Assembly (NCBI RefSeq): GCF_023573145.1
Contig: NZ_CP097636.1
Span: 2,914,001-2,978,000 of the forward strand
Direction: 5' to 3'
DNA: 64,000 nucleotides
DNA from: Aquincola tertiaricarbonis
GTDB taxonomy: Bacteria > Pseudomonadota > Gammaproteobacteria > Burkholderiales > Burkholderiaceae_C
Positions 27,801 to 35,714 of the stretch are shown one piece after another. The notes under the pieces are model-generated. The model worked only from the letters and a program-made list of their open reading frames with translations. It made no database searches and was not told where the DNA came from. Numbering within the stretch: the first letter of the stretch is position 1; every line of letters begins with the position of its first letter. Both the position numbers and the translations under genes were made by a program.

Positions 27801-27981
27801 CAAGGAGATCCTGCACCCAGTGGCGGTAGTCATCTTCGGCGGCCTGGTGAGCTCGACCTTGTTGGACACCCTGCTCACACCCGTGCTGTTCTGGCTGTTC
27901 GGCCGGCCAGCCACCCAGCGCCTGTTGCAGCCCGAGCTGGACGCGCGGCCGGAATCGGCAGGCGTTCAGGAAGCCTATTGA
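24838..27981 (+). CDS. heavy-metal RND efflux pump, CzcA/CusA family
   Basis: A 1047-residue inner-membrane pump of the HME-RND type that expels divalent or monovalent metal ions by proton antiport. It has the 12-helix layout, with large periplasmic loops after helices 1 and 7. The transmembrane helix 4 motif is [17 protein letters not shown] (about 401-417), with a double aspartate differing from the classical CzcA (DFGxIVDG) and CusA (AIGAMVDA) signatures, so the ion cannot be assigned. It belongs to a less studied HME subgroup. Proton-relay aspartates are present. All flanking genes are cotranscribed. Confidence 0.9.
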   Translation: MFNWIVRYSLHNRLLVLAAAALLMVYGALTAWRTPVDVFPDLNKPLITVLTEAGGMAPQEVEQLVTFPLETALNGMPGVTRVRSTSGVGLSLVYAEFDWGTDIYRNRQLVAERLAVVRAQMPGDITPVMGPVSSIMGEVMLVALPLAAGQGQAAASPMAAREYADFVLRPRLLSIPGVSQVIPIGGEVRTLRVAPDTARLAQFGVSLTQVEQALEGYAGNAGGGFIDLNSREYLIRHLGRTNRVEDLAGIAVAWKDGRAILLEQVATVAFAAGLKRGDAGYNGLPAVVVSVQKQPDADTVKLTAQIESALAELKQGLPKGLSEPRVLFRQADFIQASIGNVSEALRDGAIMVAIVLFAFLLSARTTAISLVAIPLSLAVTALVFQWLGQSINVMTLGGLAIAIGELVDDAVVDVENILRRLKQNRSAANPLPVLEIVRRASVEVRSGIVYATVIVVLVFVPLFALPGIEGRLFTPLGIAYIVSILASMLVSMTVTPVLSCYLLPTMKRLDHGDSPLVAWLKRQDTRLLAWSFGRAKLLIGLAVLAVAGAAATVPFFPRAFLPAFNEGSLVLGLVMQPGTSLAEANRVGAVAETLIRQVPEVTQVGRRTGRAELDEHAEGVHSAEIDVDLKRSARDRETIMADIRGRLSSLPAQATIGQPISHRLDHLLSGVRAQVAVKVFGDDTDTLRGLAEQLRGQLAAVPGLVDLTVEKQVLIPQISVRLDHRRAAQAGLSPGEAIRVLKALTDGAHGADIVDGPRRYELVLRLPDHQRSPQDLARTLIDTPAGRIPVSSIATVEETDGPNQIGRENGRRRIIVYANTDGRDMGRVIADIRGVIAKTPLPGGNFISLEGQFQAQEQATRLIAGLSMVSLVMMFLVLYSRYRSAVLAGIIMANIPLALIGAVAAMWIAGVSLSVASMVGFITLAGIATRNGILKISHYINLCKFEGESFSQAMIVRGSLERLTPVLMTALVAAFALTPLLLAADAPGKEILHPVAVVIFGGLVSSTLLDTLLTPVLFWLFGRPATQRLLQPELDARPESAGVQEAY

Positions 27982-28046
27982 CGTGCAATCAGGCTCGGCG
28001 GCGCCGCCTGTTCCAGTGCGCCGCACCCTCTCAGGAGATCGAAGCG

Positions 28047-28421
28047 ATGATGAAGAATCTGTTGGCCGTGGTGATGCTCGGCTTGTCGGCACTGTGCTTC
28101 ACGACGGCCCACGCCCATGGCGGCGGCCAGGCCAAGCACGGTGGTGTGGTGGCCACCGCCAGCGACCTGTCGTTCGAGCTGGTTGCAGCACCCGACGGCG
28201 CCGTGATCTATGTGGAGGACCATGGCAAGCCGATGGCGCCGACCGGCCTGAAGGGCAAGCTGACCGTGCTCAACGGCGCCGAAAAGTCGGAGGCCGACCT
28301 GGTGGTGGCCGGCGACAAGCTCGAAGCCAAGGGCGTCAAGCTGGCCAAGGGCGCCAAGGTCGTGGCCGCGCTGACCACATCGGCCGCCAAGGCCATCACC
28401 GTGCGCTTCACCGTCAAGTAA
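28047..28421 (+). CDS. small periplasmic His-containing protein of the metal operon
   Basis: A 124-residue secreted protein: signal peptide MMKNLLAVVMLGLSALCF..AHA, then a mature start with HGGGQAKHGG. A compact beta-rich domain (SFELVAAPDGAVIYVEDHGK, then GKLTVLNG) resembles the small metal-binding proteins found with czc-type operons. AGGAG lies 9 bases before the ATG. The stop overlaps the start of the permease gene (TAATG). Confidence 0.65.
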   Translation: MMKNLLAVVMLGLSALCFTTAHAHGGGQAKHGGVVATASDLSFELVAAPDGAVIYVEDHGKPMAPTGLKGKLTVLNGAEKSEADLVVAGDKLEAKGVKLAKGAKVVAALTTSAAKAITVRFTVK

Positions 28422-29494
28422 TGAACGTGCCAGCCCATCCTTCACCCCTGCTGCCGGCCTTGCGCGGCGGCCTGCTCGCCTTGCTTGCTGCGGCTCTGTT
28501 TGGCATCAGCACGCCGCTGGTACAACAGTTTGGGGCTGGGATGGGCGCATTCAGCACAGCCGCGCTGCTCTACGCCGGCGCCGCTGCCGTGGGCCTGCTC
28601 TCGCGACGAGGCATTGACCGCGAGGCCCGGCTGCAGGCTACCGACCTGCCCCGGCTACTGGCGATGGCGGCCTTTGGTGCGGTGATCGGGCCCGTGGCAC
28701 TGGCCTGGGGCCTGCAGCACACCAGCGGCACCAGCGCGTCGCTGATGCTGACGCTGGAAGCGCTGTTCACCGCCGTTCTGGCCTGGCGCCAGTATCGCGA
28801 GACCATGGACGGTCGGGTCTGGTCGGCGATGGCCCTGCTGCTGGCCGGCGGCATGGTGCTGGTGCTGGACCAGGGCATCAGGTCAGGTTCAGTGGGCGCG
28901 CAACTCTTGGGTCTTCTGGCCGTGTTGGTGGCGACAGCCGCCTGGGGTGTGGACAACACCTTGTCCCGGGCACTGGCCGAGCGCGACCCCGGACAGGTAG
29001 TGCTGGCCAAGGCGCTGCTCGGCGTCACGGCCACCGTGCTGCTGGCCATGCTCTTCGGCGAGCCCTGGCCGTCGGCTGCTGCCGCGCTGGCCCTGTTCGC
29101 CATCGGCGCGACGGGCTACGGCTTGAGCCTGCGCTTCTACCTGCTGGCGCAACGGGCCTTTGGCGCCGCCCGCACGGGGTCGGTCTTCGCCTTCGCGCCC
29201 TTCATCGGCGCGGCGGTCGCGGTGGCCCTGGGTGACCGCTCAGCCAGCGGTCTGATGGCACTGGGCAGCGGGCTGATGCTGGCTGGCGTGGTCCTGCACC
29301 TGGCCGAGTCACATGGTCACGAGCACACGCACGAAGCGCTGGCGCACGAGCATGCCCATCGCCATGACGATGGACACCATGACCACCAGCACGAGCCCAT
29401 GCCCACGGACGAGCACAGCCATCCGCACCAGCACACGGCGCAGCGCCATGCGCACGCCCATGTGCCTGACGTGCATCACACGCACAGGCACTGA
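28421..29494 (+). CDS. EamA/DMT-family permease with a His-rich C-terminal tail
   Basis: A 357-residue drug/metabolite-type transporter with about ten helices in two EamA repeats (first ALFGISTPLVQQFGAG, second LVATAAWGVDNTLSRAL). It continues into a cytoplasmic tail of some 60 residues with more than 20 histidines (HGHEHTHEALAHEHAH and onward). The tail and operon context point to export or sensing of a transition metal such as nickel, cobalt or zinc. DMT proteins with such tails are poorly studied. It ends the seven-gene efflux operon; the next gene is convergent 24 bp away. Confidence 0.75.
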   Translation: MNVPAHPSPLLPALRGGLLALLAAALFGISTPLVQQFGAGMGAFSTAALLYAGAAAVGLLSRRGIDREARLQATDLPRLLAMAAFGAVIGPVALAWGLQHTSGTSASLMLTLEALFTAVLAWRQYRETMDGRVWSAMALLLAGGMVLVLDQGIRSGSVGAQLLGLLAVLVATAAWGVDNTLSRALAERDPGQVVLAKALLGVTATVLLAMLFGEPWPSAAAALALFAIGATGYGLSLRFYLLAQRAFGAARTGSVFAFAPFIGAAVAVALGDRSASGLMALGSGLMLAGVVLHLAESHGHEHTHEALAHEHAHRHDDGHHDHQHEPMPTDEHSHPHQHTAQRHAHAHVPDVHHTHRH

Positions 29495-29518
29495 AGCCCA
29501 GGCGCGGGGCGAGCGAGC

Positions 29519-30550
29519 TCAGTCTGCGACCGGTCTTGGCGCGCCGGCGCGGCGCCCCACCGCCTCGACCAGCGGGGTGATCGCCGATGGCGGAAACGGC
29601 GACACGCTGCTGACGTTGATCTCGCACAGCACGAAGCGTGGAGTACCGTCCGCGCCCGCCGCGCCATGCATGAAGTCGCAATCCCACAGCAGCGGCAGCT
29701 GCTCGTGCGCCAGGCCGACCCGTTCGCGCAGCAGCGTGATCCAGCCCGACGCCAGTTGCTGCTTCAGCCCCTGGAACTCGGCCAGGTCGGGCCCGTGGTA
29801 CAGCCGAGGCCCCGGTAGCGGTGCATCGGGATGCAAGGCATTCACGGCCTGGACGCCAAAGCCCACCACGCGGTCTTCGACCAGGTAGGCGCGCACCATG
29901 CCCTCGGCCAGGCGAGGCTGCCAGGCCTGGTCAAGCATGTGGCCACCGGCTTCCGGGGCGAAGTACGGCGCCAGCGTTGCCATCAAGCCGGCCAGGTCCA
30001 TGCGCTGCGGCGTGTAGCCACGCTGGGCGTGCTGCACAAGCAAATCACCGTCGCCGGCCCGCTCGACACGCCACACGCCGATGCCGCTGTGGCCACGGTG
30101 CTGCTTGAGCACGCGCGCGCCTTGGCGCAGGCGCTGCGGCAGCTCAGATGCAAGCTGCGCCAGGCTGTCGGCGCGGTGCACGTCGCTGCCGAAGGGCAGA
30201 TCGCGGGTCTCGTACAGCACGTCCTTGGTGCCCAGGCGCAGCACCGCGTCAGGGTGGGCGCTGACCAGCACGCCCGCCTGGGCCACCTCGCGCAACATCG
30301 CATCCAGAAGGTCGCGGCGACGCCCGTCTTCGATGGGGTTGCACCACACCAGCACGGACTGCACACCGCGCAATTGCGCGGCCACCTCGTCGGCGAAGTC
30401 GTCGTGGTAAACGGCGGGCTCGGCGCGCACACCCGCTGCCGCCAGGGCCTCGAAGAGCGCGGCGAAGCGGCTGGCCGCCGGATCGGCCAGGTCGCGCGCT
30501 GCCCGGTCACCGGGGTACAGCAGCGCGACCCTCGGTGCCGGTGTGGTCAT
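29519..30550 (-). CDS. Cj0069-family protein (ATP-grasp-like)
   Basis: A 343-residue protein with alternating beta-alpha segments (RVALLYPGDRAARDLAD, VQSVLVWCNPIEDGRRRD). Later residues fit an ATP-grasp-like core (RVLKQHRGHSGIGVWRVE, and CEINVSSVSPFPPSA at the C-terminus). Members of this family are repeatedly found with chromate-resistance genes; the reaction is unknown. The ATG at 30550 overlaps the SOD-rhodanese stop by 4 bases, making it the last gene of the chr operon. Confidence 0.72.
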   Translation of the reverse strand: MTTPAPRVALLYPGDRAARDLADPAASRFAALFEALAAAGVRAEPAVYHDDFADEVAAQLRGVQSVLVWCNPIEDGRRRDLLDAMLREVAQAGVLVSAHPDAVLRLGTKDVLYETRDLPFGSDVHRADSLAQLASELPQRLRQGARVLKQHRGHSGIGVWRVERAGDGDLLVQHAQRGYTPQRMDLAGLMATLAPYFAPEAGGHMLDQAWQPRLAEGMVRAYLVEDRVVGFGVQAVNALHPDAPLPGPRLYHGPDLAEFQGLKQQLASGWITLLRERVGLAHEQLPLLWDCDFMHGAAGADGTPRFVLCEINVSSVSPFPPSAITPLVEAVGRRAGAPRPVAD

Positions 30551-31470
30551 GTCGCTGACCCTGCCGCAGGCTTGTCGGCCAACGGCCGCCCTGCGGCCTG
30601 CCACGCGTCGATGCCGCCACGCAGGTAGCGTGCATTCAGCCCTGCGGCGCGCAGGCGCATCGCGGTGACCCGCCCGACCTCGTGGCCGTAGACGCAATAG
30701 ACCACCAGGGCCCGGTCGGCAGGTACCTCGCCGGACCAGTTGGCCACGGTCGACGGGTCGCACCAGCGTGCCCCGGGCAGCATCGTGCCCGCCTGGTCAA
30801 ACACACCGGCCCGGCGCACATCGAGCAGCAGCGCATCGCCGATGTCGTCCTGCGCGGCACCAAAGGGCTCGCTGGCCGCGTGCACGGCCTGCTGGTAGCG
30901 CCCGTACACGGCGGCCCAGTCGATGTTGGCCATGAAGGCGTCGACGTAGGCGCCCGCGGCCGCGCCGAAGTCCAGGTGGTAGGCGTGCTCGTACATGTCC
31001 AGCGCCAGGATGGGCACGCCGCCGGCCACCGCATGCGTGTGGTCGGCCGCCCACTGGTTGACCAGCGAGCCCTCACGCGGCTGGAACACCAGCAGCACCC
31101 AACCCGAGCCGCCGCCCTGGGCCTTGCCCAAGGCCGTGAACTCGTCACGCCACCGAGCCACGCTGCCGAAGTTGGCCTCGAGCGCCAGCGTCATGGCCGG
31201 CGTCAGCGTCACACCGTCGCCACCCAGGCTGCCGAAGTACAGCTCGTGCAGCAGCATCGAGTTGGTGGCGATCAGCTCCTCGCGTTTCAGGCCGTTGAGC
31301 TGGAAGTCGGGAGCGGCCGAGGGCGCCATCGCCGCCAGCTGGACACGGATGGCGTTCAGCCGCTTCACCGCACCGCCATAGTTGTTCTGGTGGTGGCTGC
31401 TGATCAGGCGGGGCGACAGGCCCTGCAGCACCGCTGGGTCGAAGGGCAGGTTCTGCGGGCGGGCATCCAT
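30547..31470 (-). CDS. chrC: iron/manganese superoxide dismutase fused to a rhodanese domain (ChrC-like)
   Basis: A 307-residue fusion. Residues 1-200 are a superoxide dismutase with the four metal ligands in place (His26, His75, Asp158, His162; LDMYEHAYHLDF is the signature). Residues about 210-300 are a rhodanese domain with the active cysteine Cys259 (VVYCVYGHEVGR). ChrC-type SODs accompany ChrB-ChrA and probably remove superoxide made during chromate reduction; the rhodanese part could handle sulfane sulfur or oxyanions. Start ATG at 31470 behind AAGGAG. No signal peptide. Confidence 0.9.
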   Translation of the reverse strand: MDARPQNLPFDPAVLQGLSPRLISSHHQNNYGGAVKRLNAIRVQLAAMAPSAAPDFQLNGLKREELIATNSMLLHELYFGSLGGDGVTLTPAMTLALEANFGSVARWRDEFTALGKAQGGGSGWVLLVFQPREGSLVNQWAADHTHAVAGGVPILALDMYEHAYHLDFGAAAGAYVDAFMANIDWAAVYGRYQQAVHAASEPFGAAQDDIGDALLLDVRRAGVFDQAGTMLPGARWCDPSTVANWSGEVPADRALVVYCVYGHEVGRVTAMRLRAAGLNARYLRGGIDAWQAAGRPLADKPAAGSAT

Positions 31471-31480
31471 GGAAACTCCT

Positions 31481-32887
31481 TCAGCGGACCAGGGGAACGA
31501 GCCAGTGCGCCGCCAGGCCGATGGCCGCGCAGGCCCCCAGCAGCGGCAGCACGCCGACCTTGAAACGGAACAGCGCCAGTGCGGCCCCAGCGCAGATCAA
31601 CGCCGACAGCCCATCGAAGCGCCCGCCGAAGCCCTGCGGCCACAACACGTGGTAGGCGAAGAACATCGCCAGGTTCAGGATCACACCAACCACTGCGGCC
31701 GTGATCGCCGACAGCGGCGCCGTGAAACCGAGCTTGCCGTGCGTGGCCTCGACCACCGGGCCGCCGGCCAGGATGAAAACGAAGGACGGCAGGAAGGTGA
31801 AGAAGGTGACCACGGTGGCAGCCAGCGCCCCGCCGAGAAACAGCGCGTCAGGCCCAAGGGCCTGCTTCAGCCAGCCACCGACGAAGCCCACGAAGGCCAC
31901 CACCATGATCAGCGGGCCGGGCGTGGTCTCGCCCAGGGCCAGCCCGTCGATCATCTGCGGGCCGCTGAGCCACTGGTGGGTGTCCACCGCGCCCTGGTAC
32001 ACATAGGGCAGCACGGCGTAGGCGCCACCAAAGGTCAACAGTGCCGCCTTGGTGAAGAACCAGCCCATCTGCGTGAGCGTGCCCTGCAGGCCGTCCACCG
32101 CGACCAGCACCGCCATCGCCAGCGCCCACAGACCCAGGCCGACCCCCAGCACGCGGCCCAGGTGGCTGCGCGAGAAGCGGGCATGGGCCGGCGTGGGCGT
32201 GTGATCGTCGATCAGGGCCGGCCCGTAGCTGGCCTTGGCGCTGCCATGCCCGCCGCCCAGTGCGAACACCTGCGGCCAGCGCCGTGCCCCGAGGTGGCCG
32301 ATCAAGCCCGCCGCCAGCACGATGGCCGGGAACGGCGTGTCGAAGGCGAAGATGGCGATGAACGAGGCCGCCGCGATGCCCCACATCCAGCGGTTCTTCA
32401 GCGCCCGCGTGCCGATGCGGTGCGCGGCGTGCAGCACCAACGCCGTCACCGCCGGTTTCAGGCCGAAGAAGAGGCCGGCCACCAGCGGCACATCGCCGAA
32501 ACGCAGGTAGATCCAGCTCAGCGCGATCAGGATGAACAGCGAGGGCAGCACGAACAGCGCGCCGGCCACGATGCCGCCCCAGGTGCGGTGCATCAGCCAG
32601 CCGATGTAGGTGGCCAGTTGCTGGGCCTCCGGCCCGGGCAGCAGCATGCAGTAGTTCAGCGCATGCAGGAAACGCTGCTCACTGATCCAGCGCCGGCGCT
32701 CGACCAGCTCGGTGTGCATGATCGCGATCTGGCCGGCCGGCCCGCCAAAGCTGATGAAGCCCAGCTTGAGCCAAAAGCGGAAGGCCTCGGCAAAGCTCAC
32801 ACTGGCGGGCGGCTGCGTGGCAGGGTCGCCAGGCGAGGTGGATGGCGTGCTGGACGCCTCGGGGGTGGCGGTGGTGCTCATGGTCAT
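31481..32887 (-). CDS. chrA: chromate transporter ChrA
   Basis: A 468-residue long-chain CHR-family transporter that exports chromate from the cytoplasm. Two homologous CHR domains are seen: FAEAFRFWLKLGFISFGGPAG (about 35) at the first, and TQMGWFFTKAALLTFGGAYA (about 285) at the second. The PGPEAQQLATYIGW and TPGPLIMVVAFVGF motifs are characteristic. A Ser/Thr/Pro-rich N-terminus of about 30 residues is probably cytoplasmic. The ATG at 32887 overlaps the chrB stop by 4 bases, and chrC starts 10 bp after its stop. Confidence 0.93.
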   Translation of the reverse strand: MTMSTTATPEASSTPSTSPGDPATQPPASVSFAEAFRFWLKLGFISFGGPAGQIAIMHTELVERRRWISEQRFLHALNYCMLLPGPEAQQLATYIGWLMHRTWGGIVAGALFVLPSLFILIALSWIYLRFGDVPLVAGLFFGLKPAVTALVLHAAHRIGTRALKNRWMWGIAAASFIAIFAFDTPFPAIVLAAGLIGHLGARRWPQVFALGGGHGSAKASYGPALIDDHTPTPAHARFSRSHLGRVLGVGLGLWALAMAVLVAVDGLQGTLTQMGWFFTKAALLTFGGAYAVLPYVYQGAVDTHQWLSGPQMIDGLALGETTPGPLIMVVAFVGFVGGWLKQALGPDALFLGGALAATVVTFFTFLPSFVFILAGGPVVEATHGKLGFTAPLSAITAAVVGVILNLAMFFAYHVLWPQGFGGRFDGLSALICAGAALALFRFKVGVLPLLGACAAIGLAAHWLVPLVR

Positions 32888-33828
32888 GTCGGTGTGGCCG
32901 GGGCGGCATGCAGCGCGTCGAACACGGCCGCTGCCGCGAGGCACAGTTGATCGTCGTCGGCGTGCACCTCGCGCATGCCGGCCAGCACGGCTTCCATGCC
33001 CGCGGCTTCAGGCACCGGAATGCCGCCGACGTCCAGGAAGTGCACCGTGCGGGCAATGCGCTGCAGGCGGGCGTCGGCGTCCAGCCCGAAGGCCGCTGCC
33101 AGCACCTCGAAGCTGACCCGCGCACCCACGTGCGTGAAGCGCGCGCCGTCGTAGTCGAACCCCAGCGCGCCGCGCGGCGGAGGCGTGGTGCCTGCTGGAT
33201 CGACCAGCCAGAGGAACTGGGCAGCGGGGTCAATGAAGCGGCGGATCAACCAAGCGCAGGCCAGGCGGTCGACCCAGGGCCGAGCGCGCGTGGCCCAGCG
33301 CTTGCCCTGGAATTTGCGCGCGTCCAGCCGCGCAATGCCATGCGGCGCCTGGGCCACGGGTTCACCGCGCGAGAAACACGCGTCAAGCGCCTGGCGCAGC
33401 GCCGCTAGTTCTGCGTTGGCCTGCTCAGCGGCGGCGCCGGGGTAGTAGTCGATGCGCTGCAGCGCCTGCAAGGCCTCGGCCGTGCCGCGCCAGCGCCGCC
33501 GGGCCTCGGTCTCTTCCAGCGTGGGCAAGGCGTCGAGCAGTGCATGCGCCTCCGTTTGCCAATGGGCGTAGGCCTCGCTGCGGTCGAACAGCGCCAGCAC
33601 TTCGGCCCGACGGGTCTCGTCGCGGGCGGACAGTTCCAGCACGCTGGCTTGGCCACCGTGGGCCTGCACCTCGGCAACCAGAGGATCGAACAGTGCCGCC
33701 TGCGCTTCTGGCAGGACGTAGACGCCATCACGCAGCGCGCCACAACCCAGTGTTTTCAGCGCGCGCCAGACACGCAGGCGCACGGCGTTGGGCTGGGTCG
33801 GCAGGGTCAGGCAAAGCATGCTCCACAT
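32884..33828 (-). CDS. chrB: chromate resistance regulator ChrB
   Basis: A 314-residue ChrB. The N-terminal domain has LPTQPNAVRLRVWRALKTLG and LRDGVYVLP, the C-terminal domain RPWVDRLACAWLIRRFIDP and ALGFDYDGARFTHVGARVSFEVL. Known ChrB proteins sense chromate and repress the chr operon. The ATG at 33828 is chosen because the longer frame starts with TTG one base from the operator-like palindrome; the ATG at 33819 is also possible. Confidence 0.88.
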   Translation of the reverse strand: MWSMLCLTLPTQPNAVRLRVWRALKTLGCGALRDGVYVLPEAQAALFDPLVAEVQAHGGQASVLELSARDETRRAEVLALFDRSEAYAHWQTEAHALLDALPTLEETEARRRWRGTAEALQALQRIDYYPGAAAEQANAELAALRQALDACFSRGEPVAQAPHGIARLDARKFQGKRWATRARPWVDRLACAWLIRRFIDPAAQFLWLVDPAGTTPPPRGALGFDYDGARFTHVGARVSFEVLAAAFGLDADARLQRIARTVHFLDVGGIPVPEAAGMEAVLAGMREVHADDDQLCLAAAAVFDALHAAPATPT

Positions 33829-33850
33829 GTTTGAAGCATACGCTACCAAC

Positions 33851-33870
33851 TGAGAAATATATATTTCTCA
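33851..33870. promoter_or_regulatory. 20-bp perfect palindrome at the chr operon promoter
   Basis: tgagaaatatatatttctca is self-complementary and lies 22 bp upstream of the chosen chrB start in an AT-rich pocket of otherwise GC-rich DNA. Candidate ChrB operator. Confidence 0.7.
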
Positions 33871-33944
33871 ATCAAGGACAATGGTCCAGAGCCCCGAGGG
33901 GATGCCAACCGGCATCAGCACTCGGAGACTGCGCCCAAGACCTG

Positions 33945-34739
33945 TCAGAGCTTCGCGTCGCCGGTCCTCGGCTTCTCGCCATTGATGTTGCCCGCGCCAG
34001 AAGCCATGTACTTCACGAACGAGCGCCCTGCATCGAGGTCCACCAGTTGGCCGAATCCGGACGCCAGGATCTTGACCCCGTTCCGGTGCTGGGGCTGGTA
34101 GCTGACGCCGAAAGCTTTGCGACAGGCGGGGTCGAGCCTGATCTTGTCACCGCTGCCGCTGCGGACGAACGGGAAGTCCAAGCACTGCCCTTCGAACAGC
34201 TCGGCACCGTGGATGGCGGGATCACCTTGCTGCGGCGCGATGGTGCCACCGTTCACGATCATGAAGGCGCTCTTGATGGGCGCGGCGTCCGCGTACTTGG
34301 CCTGCACGTCGGCGACCATCTTCTCGTAGACATAGCGGCCGCTCGCGTCATCGCGCCAAACGGCCCAGACCTTCCCTTCGTGTACGAAGACCTTCACGAA
34401 GTCGAAGTTCGACTTCGTTTCCGGATGCAGGTCGAACCGGATGCCCGCCTTCACCTTGGCACCGGTCGCCGGGCTGGTGAGCTCGTAGTCAGACTGCTTG
34501 AGATTGATCGGCCGGTCGTTGGCGTCCTTGCTGCCCGGCGGGAAGCGCTTTCGGATCGCAGCCACGGCCTCGGCCTCGCTCATGCCCAGCTTCACGCCGA
34601 GGAGGTCGTAGACGGCGATCAAGCCCTTCGTGTCTTGCGGCTTGTAGATTGATGCTGCTTGCACAGCCCCGGCGCTCAGGGCGACGAGGAGCACGGTAGC
34701 GATGAGGCTGCGACAGGGGCGGAGGGCAGACAGGGTCAT
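33945..34739 (-). CDS. exported protein of unknown function
   Basis: A 264-residue protein with a clear signal peptide (SLIATVLLVALSAGAVQA, cleavage near residue 30). The mature part has a repeated short-domain look (LLGVKLGMSEAEAVAAIRKRF near its start), a pattern seen in small periplasmic domains of unknown role, and two cysteines (FEGQCLDFPF, LDPACRKAF) that could form a disulfide. No family is recognised. It is transcribed away from chrB's promoter region and lies between the chr operon and the first exported/XRE pair. Confidence 0.65.
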   Translation of the reverse strand: MTLSALRPCRSLIATVLLVALSAGAVQAASIYKPQDTKGLIAVYDLLGVKLGMSEAEAVAAIRKRFPPGSKDANDRPINLKQSDYELTSPATGAKVKAGIRFDLHPETKSNFDFVKVFVHEGKVWAVWRDDASGRYVYEKMVADVQAKYADAAPIKSAFMIVNGGTIAPQQGDPAIHGAELFEGQCLDFPFVRSGSGDKIRLDPACRKAFGVSYQPQHRNGVKILASGFGQLVDLDAGRSFVKYMASGAGNINGEKPRTGDAKL

Positions 34740-34785
34740 GTTAGTTTGATCGAAGGGAAGCACTGGGGGCATGCGGCCGAGCCCC

Positions 34786-34803
34786 GGTCTGCACATGCAG
34801 ACC
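34786..34803. other. inverted repeat upstream of the exported protein
   Basis: ggtctgca and tgcagacc flank a 2-bp centre, 47 bp before the start codon at 34739. It could be an operator or the 3' hairpin of the gene ending at 34831. Confidence 0.4.
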
Positions 34804-34830
34804 TCGCGGCCTTGGTCTAGGCTGATGCGG

Positions 34831-35097
34831 TCAGCGCCGCTCCGCAGAGGCTGGCGCTGGGCGGAAGTCTCGGATGGACCCGTTCAGTTCAGGATCGGAG
34901 TCCTTGCGCGCGGCTATCGCGGCAGCAAGGAGGACCGCATCCGGAATGCTGGATACAGCCAGAGCCGTATTGCTCCGATCTGCGGCTCGATCGCCGCTCT
35001 GGCGGCGCGGCCCGGTATCGGCTGCATGCACTGCGACAGCGTTCAGCAATACCACCGCGACCAGGCCAGCGGTTGCCGCAAACGGGCGAGTCTTCAT
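34831..35097 (-). CDS. small exported protein with an RxDxDPxxNG motif
   Basis: An 88-residue secreted protein: signal peptide ATAGLVAVVLLNAVAVHA, then a short mature region ending with AARKDSDPELNGSIRDF. The motif R-K-D-S-D-P-E-L-N-G recurs twice in the exported protein at 54617-55168. Start ATG at 35097. It is divergent from an XRE-type regulator gene, with 159 bp between them rich in inverted and direct repeats. No known family. Confidence 0.6.
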   Translation of the reverse strand: MKTRPFAATAGLVAVVLLNAVAVHAADTGPRRQSGDRAADRSNTALAVSSIPDAVLLAAAIAARKDSDPELNGSIRDFRPAPASAERR

Positions 35098-35126
35098 GTT
35101 CTTGGCCTCCTCAGGCGAGACGTGGC

Positions 35127-35232
35127 GCCGGTTTAACCGGCTCGATGGGGACCGTCTGGGCAGCTGCCTTGCGGCCATGCGCGAGATCGGTTCAATCTCG
35201 CTTTGTACCATATATGCGGGTGCATATATGCG
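35127..35232. promoter_or_regulatory. repeat-rich divergent control region
   Basis: Three signals lie between the exported-protein and XRE genes: gccggtt-t-aaccggc (35127-35141), gcgagat / atctcgc with a 7-nt centre (35181-35201), and catatatgcg twice in direct order (35209-35218, 35223-35232). The last lies 25 bp before the XRE start and is the best autoregulatory operator candidate. Confidence 0.5.
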
Positions 35233-35256
35233 ACCACATCCTCACCATTTCCGAGG

Positions 35257-35508
35257 ATGCGCAAAGCCCAAGACGAACTGGTATTGCGAGCCGCCGCCGC
35301 TGAAATCAAAGCGCGCCGCGGCCGCATTGACATCAGCCAAGAGGAGTTGGCGCACCGCGCGGACGTCCACCGGTCCTTCATCGCGCGCGTGGAAGTGGCG
35401 CAGACGCAGCCCTCGCTGGCCGTCTTGGTCAGGATTGCTGACGCGTTGGAGGTGGACGCGGCTGAGCTCGTGCGCGCCATCGTTGAGCGCTGCAAACGCG
35501 AGGCATAA
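35257..35508 (+). CDS. XRE-family transcriptional regulator 1
   Basis: An 83-residue helix-turn-helix protein. The Cro/CI fold is visible as ISQEELAHRADVHRSFIARVE (helices 2 and 3) followed by QPSLAVLVRIADALEVDAAEL. It consists almost entirely of the HTH domain. The ATG at 35257 follows ccgagg; a longer frame from 35203 would cross the direct repeat. It closely resembles the regulator at 55286, which also lies beside an exported protein with the same motif. Confidence 0.75.
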   Translation: MRKAQDELVLRAAAAEIKARRGRIDISQEELAHRADVHRSFIARVEVAQTQPSLAVLVRIADALEVDAAELVRAIVERCKREA

Positions 35509-35714
35509 AGCAGGAAAGTCTCTGCTGCAGCAGGCGTTCCCTACCCCGATCACGAGGGCACATCTCGCGCCATGCCATCAAGCAGCTGCCTGCCAGCCTT
35601 TCATGCGGGGAGGTACCAAGACAGTGCGTCGGCGCCCGCGTCATGAAGCCGTCACGAACTGACCAGACCATGTAGGCATCACATGTAAGCGTTGCGATCA
35701 GGTGAGGCTATCGG

